From Bidens hawaiensis (lineage: Eukaryota > Streptophyta > Magnoliopsida > Asterales > Asteraceae), in assembly GCA_021521415.1 (NCBI GenBank), contig JAIQDT010009173.1:1-64000 (forward strand): 64,000 nt of DNA, read 5' to 3'. Positions 44,410-56,699 of this stretch are shown here, in pieces (positions within the stretch are counted from its first letter, which is position 1; every line of letters starts with the position of its first letter). The notes beneath the pieces are model-generated. The model searched no databases, was not told the DNA's origin, and saw nothing but the letters and a program-made list of their open reading frames with translations. A program made the position numbers and the translations under genes.

Positions 44410-45026
44410 TGTTGGAATCAGTCTGCCCAAGACACATATTAGAGTTGATGTGGCCAGTACGTTATGACACAAGTCAGGTCATACCCAATAACAAGCTAGA
44501 CAAACACCACGATATTTTGTTAGTACACGATTGTGCGTCTCGAGTCTTTGTGTTTATCGTTAATGTATTTGTCATCTAATTAATCAATTAATTATTAAAG
44601 ATATTTATGTAGTTTGTTTATGGTATAGTCTGGTTTGCTAAGGATGTTTAGCGAACTAGGTTTAATGTATGTTCCCTCCTGATTCGTTAAGGATGTTTAA
44701 CGAATCAGGGGGTGTGTCGTTAAGTTAGGTTTCATTTAATGTATTGTAACGAAGTGGAGCCTAGTTCGTTACGGAATGTGTAACGAACTAGGTCCATCTT
44801 ATATATATAGTGGTGTTATTCCACTGTTAACTAAGAATTGAGTTAATCTTATCGAACCTCTGCCCAATCTCTTTCTCAATCTTCACCTTAATATTAATAC
44901 ATACATACACATACATACATACATACAATTAATATTATAACTGATACATAATATATAATCTAATCTATAGCAAATACGAACTAGATCCGTTCTATCTTAG
45001 ATCTGTTATAGATCTAGATGTTTTCA
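44410..45026 (+). mobile_element. 5' LTR of copia element 2 (about 617 bp)
   Basis: TGTTGGAATCAGTCTGCCC ... GATGTTTTCA, followed by a primer-binding site. It shares its first 60 bp with the inverted LTR at 53342-54192 (TGTTGGAATCAGTCTGCTAA). It contains three hairpins (44629-44792), then TATATATA (44802) as likely TATA box, and a (CATA)n run near 44900. Confidence 0.85.
44629..44792. repeat. Three LTR hairpins with GGATGT-type loops and varying stems
   Basis: 44629-44660: CTGGTTTGCTAA / TTAGCGAACTAG; 44678-44709: CCTGATTCGTTAA / TTAACGAATCAGG (perfect, 13 bp); 44760-44792: CCTAGTTCGTTAC / GTAACGAACTAGG (perfect, 13 bp). Loops are GGATGT, GGATGT and GGAATGT. Stems differ at several positions with the partner changed to match. 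Confidence 0.88.
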
Positions 45027-45028
45027 AG

Positions 45029-45040
45029 TGGTAACAGAGC
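45029..45040 (+). other. Primer-binding site of copia element 2
   Basis: TGGTAACAGAGC, one base different from the standard initiator-Met site TGGTATCAGAGC, two bases after the LTR. Confidence 0.9.
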
Positions 45041-46047
45041 TTTCGGTTGCTCGGTTGCTCTTGATTCGTGTGATTAATTATTATTAGTGGACCGATAATT
45101 GGTATTTTCGTATAAGTTTGTGTTCGAGTTGAGTTTGGATTGAATTGAGTAGATTCAGATTTGAATATGGCTTGATTGGATTGGATTTGAAATTGGTAAG
45201 GTATTGGTAAGGTTTGGTTATAAGGAACTGAAATTTGAACTGGTTTGGATTGTTTTGGTTTGGTTTTGGATTTAACCGAAAAAACAGAGTGTGGTTTTTG
45301 GTTAGATGGGATTTGAGTTAAGGTAATTTGATTAACGGGATGATGCGAGTTGGATTCACAGTGTGTTTCTGAGTGTTTTGGTAGGTTAATTGGGGAGATT
45401 CGAGTGTGTATCGAGTGAGTATTACAGATTTGGTGTTTGTTTGAATGTTCTTGGGTTTTCTAGAAATCTGGAAAATATGTGTTTGCATATTTTAATATTC
45501 ACTTAATTCATTAACTTGTCTAGCTCATTCGTTAAGATCTTTAGCTGATTCGTGAACCAATTTATTATACTTTCTGATTCGTGTCAACTACTTCGTGTGA
45601 CACGTGTCTTATTTCGTTAATTCTTAATCTCAACAACTTTTTTCACTTGGCACAACTTGTCAGAGTTTGTTACAAACTGTTGTAACAACCTAATTCGCTA
45701 TTAGTTCATTCGTTATCAACACTAGTTGATTCGTTAAAGAAAATCTTTTGATTCGCTAAGTTTACTCTTAGTGATTCGTTAAAGAAAACCATCTGATTCG
45801 TTATCAGATTCGTTAGTTTGATTCGTTGACTTATTGAGTCAAACTAATTCGTTACTTGATTTAATTCATGGATCAATTCGTTGCTGATCTTTCTGATTCG
45901 TTAACTGTTTCAGATTCTTTAAAATCTTCCTGATTCACTACAACTCTTAATTCGTTAAAAGTTGTGATTCGTTAACCATTGTTCACAATTTGTTACTTCT
46001 ACTGTTCACAGTTCGTTACTATAATTCTAATTTTTAACACTTGAAGT
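45041..46047 (+). other. Leader of copia element 2 with TTCGTTA repeats
   Basis: About 1 kb of untranslated leader. Between 45525 and 46020 the word ATTCGTTA or a one-base variant occurs about fifteen times at irregular spacing; it is the same sequence as the stem arms in the LTR hairpins. Confidence 0.75.
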
Positions 46048-47446
46048 TTGAAAACTTTGTCATTTAGCAACATGGCTGGTATGTATGCACTAGCTTCACA
46101 GAATATGTTAATGCAACAAATGCTGCAACTTGATACCGAGATAGTTTCACATTCGAACTGTCCAAGGTTGATGAAATTTAGCGAATTTGCTAAATGGGAA
46201 CCCCGTTTCCGTGCTCATTTGGGTTCTGTTCATCCTGACTGCTCGTATTGCTTAGATGAGGTATATGTTGTTCCAATGATAGGTGATGACACTATTGGAT
46301 ACACACCTAAAGCAATCTGTTAATACTCACAAGAAGAGAAGAAAGCTTTAGAGATTGAGACAAAGGCTTATTCTACTCTTACAATGGCTTTACCCGAAAA
46401 CATCTTTCAACAAGTGGGTAGTATAAAAATATGTGCTTCCTTATTCCAACATATTCGATGAGGAGTATGGGTAATACAGCTGAAAGTAAGAAGGTAATGC
46501 TCAAGTTTCAATTTCGAAACTTTAACTTATTGAAGGGTGAAACAGTTGAGGAGATGACGACTAGGTTTAATAACTTGATTGCTTAGATGGATAAAATGAT
46601 ATTGGAAACTTCTGAGGTTGATAAGATTGATACTATTAAGAGTGCACTACCGAGCTCTTATTCTACGTTTCTAATGGTTCTAAAGGAAAACACTTACTTC
46701 CATAATGAAGACATGACTACATATGAATTTATGCAACAGATTGAAGGAAGAGAATACGAACTTAAATGTCAAAAGTCTTCGAAAGATAGTCAAGATCCTA
46801 CATTTTATAGTGGTAGCATGCCTATGAGTTCAACCATTTCACTAATCACTACATTTCTTTCTCAAAACTCAAGTGAGAATGCAACAATCATCTATTATGA
46901 TCCAAGAGCATGTTTCTACACTACTGGTACTTCTGGATCACCTGGTGTCTCTGTTGGGTCTAGAAATTCATCTTCTTCAAATCCATTTTCTCCGTCATCA
47001 ATTGTAAACATGAAGGAAGCTGAACAAAACTTTGCTTTTCTGACAGCCTTTATGTCTTCATATGAGAATTTGGTGAGTAGTAAGATAACACAAGTGATCT
47101 AACTGATGAAGATTATGATCAGATTGATCCAGATGACTGATAGATCATGGACTTGAAGTGGAACATGGCTATGATTGTCTGTAAGGTTAAGAGATTCATA
47201 TAAAGGACTAGCAAAGATCTTCCTACTTTGAACAAGAAATTGGGATTTGACAAGTGAAATGTGAAATGTTACAACTGCCAAGAGTTCGGGCATTTTGCAA
47301 AAGAATGTGACAAGCCTAAAAAGGAGTATACTGGTCCTCGTGGTCAAAACCAAAGTTCTTCTACACCACGAGTCAATGATGCTGAAAAGAAACCGTCTAC
47401 TTCTGGATCTCAAGCAATGTTAGCTGATGGGACTGACTGGTCATAA
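46048..47446 (+). pseudogene. Copia element 2: gag
   Basis: Begins MKTLSFSNMAGMYALASQNM; the capsid part (RLMKFSEFAKWEPRFRAHL, MDKMILETSEVDKIDTIKSA, EFMQQIEGREYELKCQKSSK) is broken by stops near 46323, 46586 and 47102. The zinc knuckle CYNCQEFGHFAKEC (47267-47308) is intact, followed by a KPKKEYTGPRGQNQ tail. An ATG further downstream (AGMYAL) could be the real start. Confidence 0.82.
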
Positions 47447-47476
47447 CGATTACTGTGTAACGAAAATCAAGCAAAT

Positions 47477-49153
47477 TTGGTAATGTTCATGACAAATGAT
47501 GTATTCCAAGATGCAAGCGGAAGTGAGCTATCGTTTGATAATGACACTGATTCCGATTCTGATGATTTATATGTTAATGTTCCAACCCCATTTGCTTGCA
47601 TAGCAAAGATCAATGAGGTTAGTCATTCTATCTCTGCTACTTCATCTGTTAAAGTAACTTGTGTTGAATGTGAAACTAACAAACCTAAGTTAGAACCTTT
47701 AAAGAAACATAATGATAATTTAGTGAGAGATATGGCTTCATTATAGGATACTTATCGACAATCTCTTGAATCTCAAATGAGATCTCGAGAGAAGATTGAA
47801 GCTTTGTTGATAAGTAACCACGATCTCAAGGCCGAGTTATCTGTTAAGTTGACAATCAATGATCAAAAGTTTCAAGAAATCTTGAAACATCGTTCAAAGA
47901 TAACCGAGCTTGAGAATGAGGTTCTTGAGCTAAAGAACAAGTTGGGTAAATTTTGAAACTCTTCCTTTTTGCTAAACAAAATAATCGAAGTATTTAGTAA
48001 GAAAAAAGATTCAAAGAAAGGTATAGGTTTTGTTGAGATTCCATCACCTTTTCACAATGATTATAAAGTAAATCCTTTTGCTAAAAGAGAAGAAGATGTG
48101 ATTGTGAAACAACCTATGATTTCAGAAATTGCTAAACCTGTTAAAACTGAAACTGTTAAAACCCAACTTGCACCTCAAAAACCTCATATTGAAAGCAACC
48201 AAGTTTTTGTTGAAAATGTTGACAAAGTCATTATTGAGGATGTATTTGAACCTAAAGTAATACACAAAAATGAGAACATTCCATGTTCAAATCACATTTT
48301 CTGTGAACCTCATGAATTTGTGGAAGCTGTGTATGGTTCATTCAAACCTCATGTGAGAAAAGAAGATAATGTTAAGGTTAAACCGGTTAAGGCTAAGAGA
48401 CCAGAAAAGCCTAAAATTTCTGATGAGGACTTGATGCGTTTTATCAATCCTACTGTTTCCAAGCCGACAACTGGTCGAGTGTTTAAATTGAAAGGGATTG
48501 ACACGATGTTCACTGAGAAAGACATTCCAATTAGTATCATATAACCGGAACTGATTGAAAGTTTTTTTCACAATGAAACCTCTAAGATTCAAGATCTTGA
48601 ACGTCGGTATGCTCAAGCTAAAACATCAATGACATCTGATCCTTTGACTAAATCGAAACAAGTTTTAAAACAAGCTAAGAAATTTCATTTAGTAAAATCA
48701 ACTGGAACTGAAACGTTGCAAAGTTTTTCTAATTGTTCTAATCTGGATTTTTATCTAAAGAAGAAGTCAGTATCATCTAATGATTTGACTAAGAGCTTTA
48801 CCAAGAACGTGAGTTATCATCCCTCTTTGTCATATGCTACGGTTAAACCTAAAAATGATAGTGTGGACATGCGAGGTTGCTTTCTTTGCGGTCAACAAGT
48901 TCACGTTATAAGGAATTGTGGACATCAGAAATTTCAAAATCTTCATCCTTTTGTTAAGGACCAACCGAAACTGGTTCCTATGAAAAAGGACATTCTGAAA
49001 CGTCCTGTGTCGTGTGAGGATGATACACATATCATGTTTTCAAATGTGAATCCACGAAAGGCGATTCATGTGAATGAAACACATGGTCAAGTGAAACCAA
49101 AATTTATTCCAATTGAGCCCATATGTAAGAAAAAAAATTCAAATGTCGTTTAA
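47477..49153 (+). pseudogene. Copia element 2: linker with coiled coil and second zinc knuckle
   Basis: Acidic start (SELSFDNDTDSDSDDLY), a coiled coil over 47750-47950 (SREKIEALLISNHDLKAEL, ELENEVLELKNKLG), a basic low-complexity part, and a second CX2CX4HX4C knuckle CFLCGQQVHVIRNC (48880-48921). Stops lie at 47744, 47955 and 48542. A second knuckle in the gag-protease linker is seen in some plant copia elements. Confidence 0.7.
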
Positions 49154-49332
49154 GCTGCTTATCCGAGACGAAAGTCTAAGAAGCCGTAACTTATTCTCAA
49201 GTTGCTGAACAACAGTTGAAATATGTTCTAGCTGCTGATCCAAGTGAAACTCAAAAGGTGCCTAAGACTGAGGCCTGGGCTGCCTTTTTGAACTAATCAC
49301 TTTTACTTTGTGTGTAGGTTACATCCAAGACT

Positions 49333-50513
49333 GTGTCTGGTGAAAATTGGGTAATGGATAGTGGATGTTCTCGTCGTATAATTGGAAATCTCGACCTCTT
49401 AACCAATGTGAGAAATTTTCAAGGGGGTTATGTAGCGTTCGTTGGGAATTCTGGGGGAATGATAACACAAGAAGGTGAAGTTTCAAATGGTCACATTAGT
49501 TTTGAAAAGGTCAATTACTGTGACAAGGTGGACCATAATTTATTGAGTGTGTCGCAAATCTGCGATAAGAAGTACACCACGGTATTTACTGATAAAGAGT
49601 GTCTTATTTGGAAACCGGGATATGTGATTCCCGAGGACATGGTTGTCATACGATCACCTCGATCAAATTATATTTATGTCTTAAATATGAGTTCTAATAT
49701 AACAACGTCTATCGAAACATGTTTCGTCTCAAAAGCTACCGAGAAGGACTCTATTCTATGGCATCGTAGAATGGGTCACATTCATGTTCGAAAGATGAAT
49801 TATTTAGTGGCCAATGACTTAGTTAAGGATGTTTCATTGAAAAACTTTAACTTATCTGATCACTACATTGCATGCAAGAAGGGCAAGCAAAAGAAAAAGT
49901 CTCACCCATCTAAGTTAATGAATTCCATTGATACTCCTCTTGAACGACTTCATATGGATCTGTTTGGTCCTGTGAATCGTGCGAGTATTTCTGGAGACTG
50001 TTATTGTCTTGTTGTCACCAATGATTATTCAAGATACTCATGGGTATTATTAATGAGTTCAAAGGATAAAACACCATTTTGGTACAAAACCTTATCACTA
50101 AGATCGAATCACTATACAAACAAAAGGTGAGGATAATTCGAAGTGATAATGGTACTGAATTTAAGAACACTGTATTGGATTTCTTTTGCATTCAAAAAGG
50201 AATTCACCGAGAATACAGTGCATCCTATGTACCACAACAAAACGGTGTTGTTTAACGGAAGAATAGAACCTTGATTGAAGCTTCAAGAACTATGCTTGCT
50301 GATTCTAAGCTTCCCGTCCAATTCTGGAATGAGCCGTTGAATACATCTTGCTATACGCTTAATCGGGTTTTAACTATTAAACGACTCAAGAAGACAAGTT
50401 ACGAGCTTCTAAACAATCGAAAGCCTAACCTAAACTATTTGGAACCTTTTGGGTGTTCTTGTATGATGCTGAAGAAGGATGCGTATAAGTTAGAAGAAAA
50501 AGCCATTGAATGA
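49333..50513 (+). pseudogene. Copia element 2: protease and integrase
   Basis: Protease WVMDSGCSRRIIGNLD keeps D-S-G. GAG-pre-integrase LWHRRMGHIHVRKMNYLV; HHCC part DHYIACKKGKQKKKSH has one Cys replaced by Tyr or shifted. Integrase: LHMDLFGPVNRAS (first Asp), IIRSDNGTEFKN (second Asp, after a frameshift near 50110). In NGVV-stop-RKNRTLIEA, TAA (50253-50255) stands exactly where the catalytic Glu codon belongs. The frame resumes to KLEEKAIE, stop, at 50513. Confidence 0.88.
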
Positions 50514-50519
50514 TATTTC

Positions 50520-51107
50520 TTGGGATATGCGTCTCCACAGAAAGCGGTATCTAATGTCACTTCTAGTTGTGTTGAGGAATGGTATCATGTGGACTGTCAA
50601 AAGTACACCACACCTCCTCGAGGGAAAGGTCCCGACTGGATGTTTGACTATGATGGCTTATTTAATTCATTTACTCCTTCAATTGAGAACATAGACGAAG
50701 ACCTGGTTCGAGCATATTTTGAAGGTCATTTGGCCATTCCTAGATTTTCAAGTTCTAATGATGTTGAAGATCCACCCGTTTCTCCAACTGAAGATCCAGA
50801 TGATGCCTCTCCAGCTGCTTTTGATAATGTATCTACTTCTTCTGATGACAATCAAGCTGATGATCTGGTTATTGAACTTGAAAACGATGGTTCATTTCAT
50901 GAACTTGGTGAACATTACATTAACTTATTTGATAATGTTGTTGTTCCTGAAAATCCCACTCTTCGGATTCATAATTATCATCCACAGGAAAACATCATTG
51001 GAGAACTTGATGTGGGCGTACAAACACGTCATCAAGTTGCTTCATCAAGTGAAAATAACGTATTGTGTGCTTAATGCAGATTTACATTCCTCAGGAATTG
51101 TAAATGT
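50520..51107 (+). pseudogene. Copia element 2: integrase C-terminus to RT linker
   Basis: FLGYA-like end of the integrase region reads MGYASPQKAVSNVTSSCVEE, then an acidic Ser/Pro linker (FSSSNDVEDPPVSPTEDPDD) to NIIGELDVGVQTRHQVASSS, the usual entry to the copia RT. The frame is open for 184 codons. Confidence 0.7.
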
Positions 51108-52600
51108 TACTAAATTCACTTGCTTTCTATCCCAAGTTGAGCCAACGACACCTCGTATGGCACTTCAAGATCCTTCTTGGGTAGAAGCCATGCAAGAAGA
51201 ATTACACAATTTGCACGTTTCGGTGTTTGGGATTTAATTAACAAACCCGCTAGAGTCAAGAAAGCTATTCCAACTAAGTGGGTATTTAAATGTAACAAAG
51301 ACGATCATGGGGTGATAGTAAGAAACAAGGAACGTTTAGTGGTGCAAGTTTTTCATCAGCAAGAGGGTATTGACTACACTGAAGTGTACGCATCAGTTGC
51401 AAGATTAGAGTCTATTAGAATCTTTCTGGAGTATGCTGCTTATAAGAATATAAAGGTCTATCAAATGGATGTTAAAAGTGCTTTTCTCAATGGTAAACTA
51501 TACGAGGAAGTGTTCGTTTTACAGCCTCCTGGTTTTGAAGATCCTGATTATCCGGACCGAGTTTACCGATTAAACAAGGCCCTGTATGGTCTACATCAAG
51601 CCCCGAGAGCTTGGTATGGCACACTCGCCGACCATCTGACTGATAATGGCTTCAAGCGAGGGACTGTCGACTGCACTTTATTTGGTGATGATATTCTCCT
51701 AGTTCAGATTTATGTCGACGACATTATCTTCGGTCTACAAACGACACGTTGTGTAAGGAGTTCGAGAAGTCAATGCAAACAAAGTTCGAAATGAGCTCGA
51801 TGGGAGAGATGAATTTCTTCTTAGGGTTGCAAGTTCACCAGTCTGTGAAAGGAATATTTATTCACCAGACCAAGTATGTGAACGATGTCTTGAGCCGATT
51901 CAAGATATCTGCCGGAAAAATCCCTTCAACTCCTCTCCCCGTGGGTCACAATTTATCACCGGATTAATTGGAGGATACTGTTGATCCGACCCTCTATCGT
52001 GCAATGATCGTATCTTTAATGTATCTAATGGCTTCTCGCACCGACATTATGTTTGTTGTTTGTCTTTGTGCTAGGTTTCAAGCAAGTCCACGAGTGAGTC
52101 ACCTAGCTACGGTTAAGCGAATTCTTTAGTATCTGAGGGGTAATCATGACATCAGGTTGTGGTACCCCAAGGACGATAACTTTGGGCTTGCTACCTTTTC
52201 AGACTCGGACTACGGAGGTTGCAAGATCAACTTCAAATCAACCATGGCAGGGTATCAATTTTTAGGAAACTGACTTGTTTCTTGGCAGTGTAAGAAGCAG
52301 ACAACGGTCTCCACCTCAACCGCTGAAGCTGAGTATGTTGTAGCCTCGAGTTGTTGTTCCCAGGTTTTGTGGATACATCTTCGCAACTACGGTTTGAAGT
52401 TTGTTAATACTACTATTTTGATTGATAACTTTGCTGCCATATCTATCACAAAGAATCCCGTACAACATTCTTTAAACGAAACATATCGAAATTTGATATC
52501 ATTTTATACAGGATTGCTTTGAGAAGAAATTAATTGACCTTGAGAAAGTACATACTGATTTTCAGAAAGCCGATCTATTTTCTAAAGACTTTGATAAAAC
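51108..52600 (+). pseudogene. Copia element 2: reverse transcriptase and RNase H
   Basis: [80 protein letters not shown], and the catalytic box [10 protein letters not shown] (about 51705-51735). A frameshift near 51745 leads to MNFFLGLQVHQSVKGIFIHQ. RNase H: SDSDYGGCKINFKSTMAG, STSTAEAEYVVASSC, and the end KADLFSKDFDKTGFYFLVG. Stops at 51965, 52126, 52271 and 52516. The RT motif is preserved but the chain is broken. Confidence 0.9.
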
Positions 52601-53341
52601 TGGTTTTTATTTTTTGGTTGGTTTAAATGGATTGAAGACCCTTGCTGATATCCTGAAACAAGGATGTCTATCTTTCTTTTCTTTTCTGTTAATTTTATTT
52701 TAAAATTTATTTTGATTTTAGGTTTTAGGGGGTGGAAACTTAGAAAATACAACAATATTATGTTTTTTTGTTGGTATAGATAAAAACCAAAGACATTAAA
52801 AATTTTAAAACCCAAAAACAGTAAAATACTTTAACATCCAAAAACATTTGAAAATTTTTGAAAAATAAAAAATATTATGATCTCTTTACTGTTAAATCCA
52901 AAAACATTTTTAAAATTTGAAAAGTTAAAAAGATTGTGTTCCCAGTTTGTACAAAAAAATCCGAAAAACCAAAAAGATTGTGAAGTTATTTTTGTTTATA
53001 AGAATATTTGAAAAAGACAAAAAGATTGTGTTTTTAAGTATGTACAGAGAAAAACCAAAATGATTTTTGCATACGTTCGCTGAAAAGTATGTCAATTACC
53101 CAAATTTGAAGGACATGTAATTGTATATGTTTGGTCCTGACGTTTACTTGTAAATGATTGGGATAGCCATTCACCTGATAATGGAAAGTAGTTGGGGCGT
53201 TCGTTAAGCGTTTTAGTTTATTTTCTCACTGAAAATTATGTCGGTTATTTATTTTCGGTCGTATGTTGAACCACACCATAAAACCCGAAACTCTTTAGAA
53301 CTTTAGAAACATGTATCCGTATAAGCGGCTCTTGATGCCAT
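52601..53341 (+). other. 3' UTR of copia element 2; its 3' LTR is missing
   Basis: AT-rich with repeated CCAAAAACATTT (52820-52910) and AAAAAGATTGTG (52930-53030) words. No TGTTGGAATC in plus orientation follows, so the 3' LTR has been lost. 53328-53340 (minus: TGGCATCAAGAGC) is a diverged primer-binding site for the inverted LTR on its right. Confidence 0.6.
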
Positions 53342-54192
53342 TGTTGGGTTTTAACATGATTATCAGAGACATATAAACCCATTTATTTGAAAAAACATAG
53401 CGGATAAAAGTTTTAAATTTTGTTAATTAGATTAATATAAAACCGATTTTATATATAGAAACCCAAGCCCAATATCCATATACGAAACTACATGCTATCA
53501 AAACAACCATAGGGTGTTTTAGCAGACTACCTTTCAAGATGAAAATTGAAGAAGAGAATGATCTTGAATGGCTAGTCATCAAAGGAGAAGATCCTTAAGC
53601 TTGTATACCCCAAGCCATCAACAAAGCACCCTCGATTTGCAAGGATTTTACTTTGCAAAACTCCTATTTTCTCCTCCTTGATACCTAGCCGAAATTCGGA
53701 GAGGGAGATGAGAGTTTACTTTCTTTCTTGTGTGTGAAAGAGAGAAAGAAAGATGCAACCAATGCACCACTCTTTTTGGCCAATGACCACACATGGCTGT
53801 TCTTCATGGAACAATATAATAAATAGATGAGAGAGAAAGATATTTTCCTCCTAAATGTTCTAACCCTTTCAATATTATTACTTATGTAATATTGGTTACA
53901 TATTATAACATGTAACATAACGTAATGTAAGTAACATGCATCATGTTATTTAACCAACTTAAATAACATTATAAAATTCCCTCTCTCAAAGTATAAATTA
54001 TCCATGTAATTTATTTATTACACAAGTGCAAATATTTAGAAACCCATTTTCTAAATATCGTAATTGTTAATATTTATTTGTTTGATCATATCTTAAAATA
54101 AATATCGTGGGTATTTGTCTAGCTTGTTATTGGATTATAAAGTAATAGCCACATCAACTCTAATATGTGTCTTTAGCAGACTGATTCCAACA
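53342..54192 (-). mobile_element. Inverted LTR related to copia element 2
   Basis: On the minus strand it starts TGTTGGAATCAGTCTGC at 54192 and ends ...TTAAAACCCAACA at 53342, next to a degenerate primer-binding site. The first 60 bp match the LTR at 44410 and the rest diverges. Flanks do not give a target duplication, so it is not a simple solo LTR; it is the 5' end of a minus-strand relative whose interior is lost. Confidence 0.7.
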
Positions 54193-56699
54193 CTTCTCAT
54201 ATCATTGGAGTCAAGGAATATATCAAATTAAACTTTAGAAACGACATCAATAAGAAATAAGATTCATCTCAGGGCCTTGTTGTGGCCATCACCTAACGTA
54301 CATAATCTCATCGGGAGTTATGTTTGTTGGAAGAGAGTTTCTTCTTTATCAACAATTGACAATACCTTGAACTCGCTCGGTTTACTCCACTTGTAGCCTT
54401 AAACCTTGAGTCTCAGGTAAGACCCAACTTTTGGAGGCAGACCCGTGAAGTCACTCTTGTAGAAATTCATTGACATAGAGAAGTTATCAATTTTACTTTG
54501 TCATGTGCTCCAATTTTTCTTCGATACTCCAGGGAGGATAGGTTAACTACACAATTGAAAACTCTTTGCTTATTACATACTCTAACTCTATTCTGACCCA
54601 TATGGCAAAACAATTACATTACTTTATTCATATTAAGTTATATTAGTAAAGATGATTCATCTCTTGAAGTCATAATTCGTATGCATGTCTTTTCACGAAC
54701 ATGTATTTATTTACAATCTCTAAGGTTAGACTCTTTTAGTCTGTTCGACTCCGGTGAGCACTCGGATCAACTGATTTCTAACCATCGTTTCTGGTGAAAT
54801 TCTTAATTGATCAACGTATGATACAAAACTAATCTTTTTGCTAACCTTCTCACGGTTAGAAGCACTGTATGAAAGATAATTCAATCTAAGGGACAATTTT
54901 ACACACGATGGGAGAAATTAGGGCGATCATACAAACCAAAATGTCATTGCGGGTGCACACGTAATAAAAATTTGTTGTTTATCTTAACCCTGGTAAATCC
55001 TAGTATGTGGGTAAATGGTCATATTCCCTGAATTTCAAACTTGGGTTTCCACTATCGATAGAAGCTCTCGAAACCCATTGAACGACTAGATGACATTGTT
55101 GAACATGCTTGGCTAATGATATACACGATATTCGATTGGAGATGACTACGAACAAACTTGGATATCATCAATGACATTTTCAATTTTCGTTTCCCTCGCT
55201 CAAGTGTGACAGTGAAGTTAAGACTATCATCTACTTTATCAAGAAACCACCTGGATTTTAAACTTCGCTAGAGGCTTGTGGCATGACCTCTAACCTTTGT
55301 GTATATGCGAGATTTTATGAATCTCTTGTAAACTGACTCACATATCATGTACGCTAAAGCTATAAGTTAATTTTGACTCCAATACCCTAACATGTGGTCA
55401 ACTCCCAATTTAACTTGATGTTTGCTGATCATAACAAAATCTACAATCAGGTCTTCCCACAAGATATTCCTGTTGTTTCAAGGACATCGAAGAACGGAAA
55501 TTTAAACCATCGAACCACCAGTTGAACTTGATGACTTAAAAGATTATTTAACCCCTTACATGGATGGAAAATTGTCACCCCGGAATAAATCTCTTTCTTA
55601 AGAACCCTCATGGACCGACAATTACAATGTAAACACAGTTTTCTTCACCAACCCCAACATGACCCCACGAACTTTCCCTGATTGTATGGTTATACCCGAA
55701 CCTGCATAGAAATATGTATTTTAGTGATGGAACAATTTAACACTCGTTGAATCACTTAACTAACCCAATCGTTATAAGTACATCAACTAGTAATTGAGGA
55801 TCAACAATCTTTAATCATCAAAACCAGCAACTTAGTTGATCGAGATAACCAATTCTATAACTCATCTCATGTACATTTAGTAACACGGATCATGTTTTCA
55901 AACAAAAAATCCAACTAAGACTCTATATATCTAGAGTGCCACCAGTAATAGCCTATGTATCTATTGAACGTCCTTGTGGTGGAAAAAAATTTGATTTTTA
56001 AACATGTATTCAGTACAGGCTTGAAGTCGTTATTTCCAATCACTGGCACGTGTATATGGAAGTGGTAAATCTCAAATTTAATCTTCAACGGAGGTGCGAA
56101 CTTGACCCTAATGCGGCGAATGATTGGAGTTTCACTTTGTTGTGAACTCCAAAAAAATAGGTGGACGAACCCTTTAATAACCGATCAAACTCTTGTAATA
56201 ACGTTGCTCATGATGAATGTCGATTAGAATGAAACGAGAACAATCGCTCTCTCATTATATATTCTATTTCTCACTAGCACAGACCATTGCCTTAGAAGTA
56301 TTCTATATCGCACATCGGAGGACAAGATAGTTAACACAAACAATCCCTACCAATTGACATAAGGCTTTACATTTTCAAAGCCCTCATTTACCGTACAAAC
56401 TGAAACTATTGAATCGGTAGCTAGCAAGTAGTGATGAGTGTCCGTCAAGCCAATAAAGTTTATTGATACATTACGGTATATTCTAGATGGAACACCATAA
56501 TTCCACTTTTTAGCCTAAAGCGGAGGAAAGAATTTGGATATTCTATTCTTTGCTCGTTGCACTTGATATTAACAAATTATGGATTGTTTATGGTTGGTAA
56601 TGAGAACTACTTGACATGTGCTATTAGTGTGGTGGGTTAGCTGCGATACACCACATGTATAAACACTAACGAGAACTAGTATTTTTCTTTTTCTTTCTT
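54193..56699. other. Unresolved region, possible degenerate coding on minus strand
   Basis: No recognised gene. Near 54480-54250 the minus strand holds protein-like stretches with few stops: MNFYKSDFTGLPPKVGSYLR, then GYKWSKPSEFKVLSIVDKEE and LPMRLCTLGDGHNKALR. I do not know the family. 54500-56700 continues without frames over 60 codons and no repeat that I could match elsewhere in the window. Confidence 0.4.

Noticed and set aside
53342..54192. Simple solo LTR
   Set aside because: Flanks do not form a 5-bp duplication and a primer-binding-like site adjoins its left side.
54193..56699. Endogenous pararetrovirus
   Set aside because: No RT, movement protein or coat zinc-finger motif could be read in any frame.
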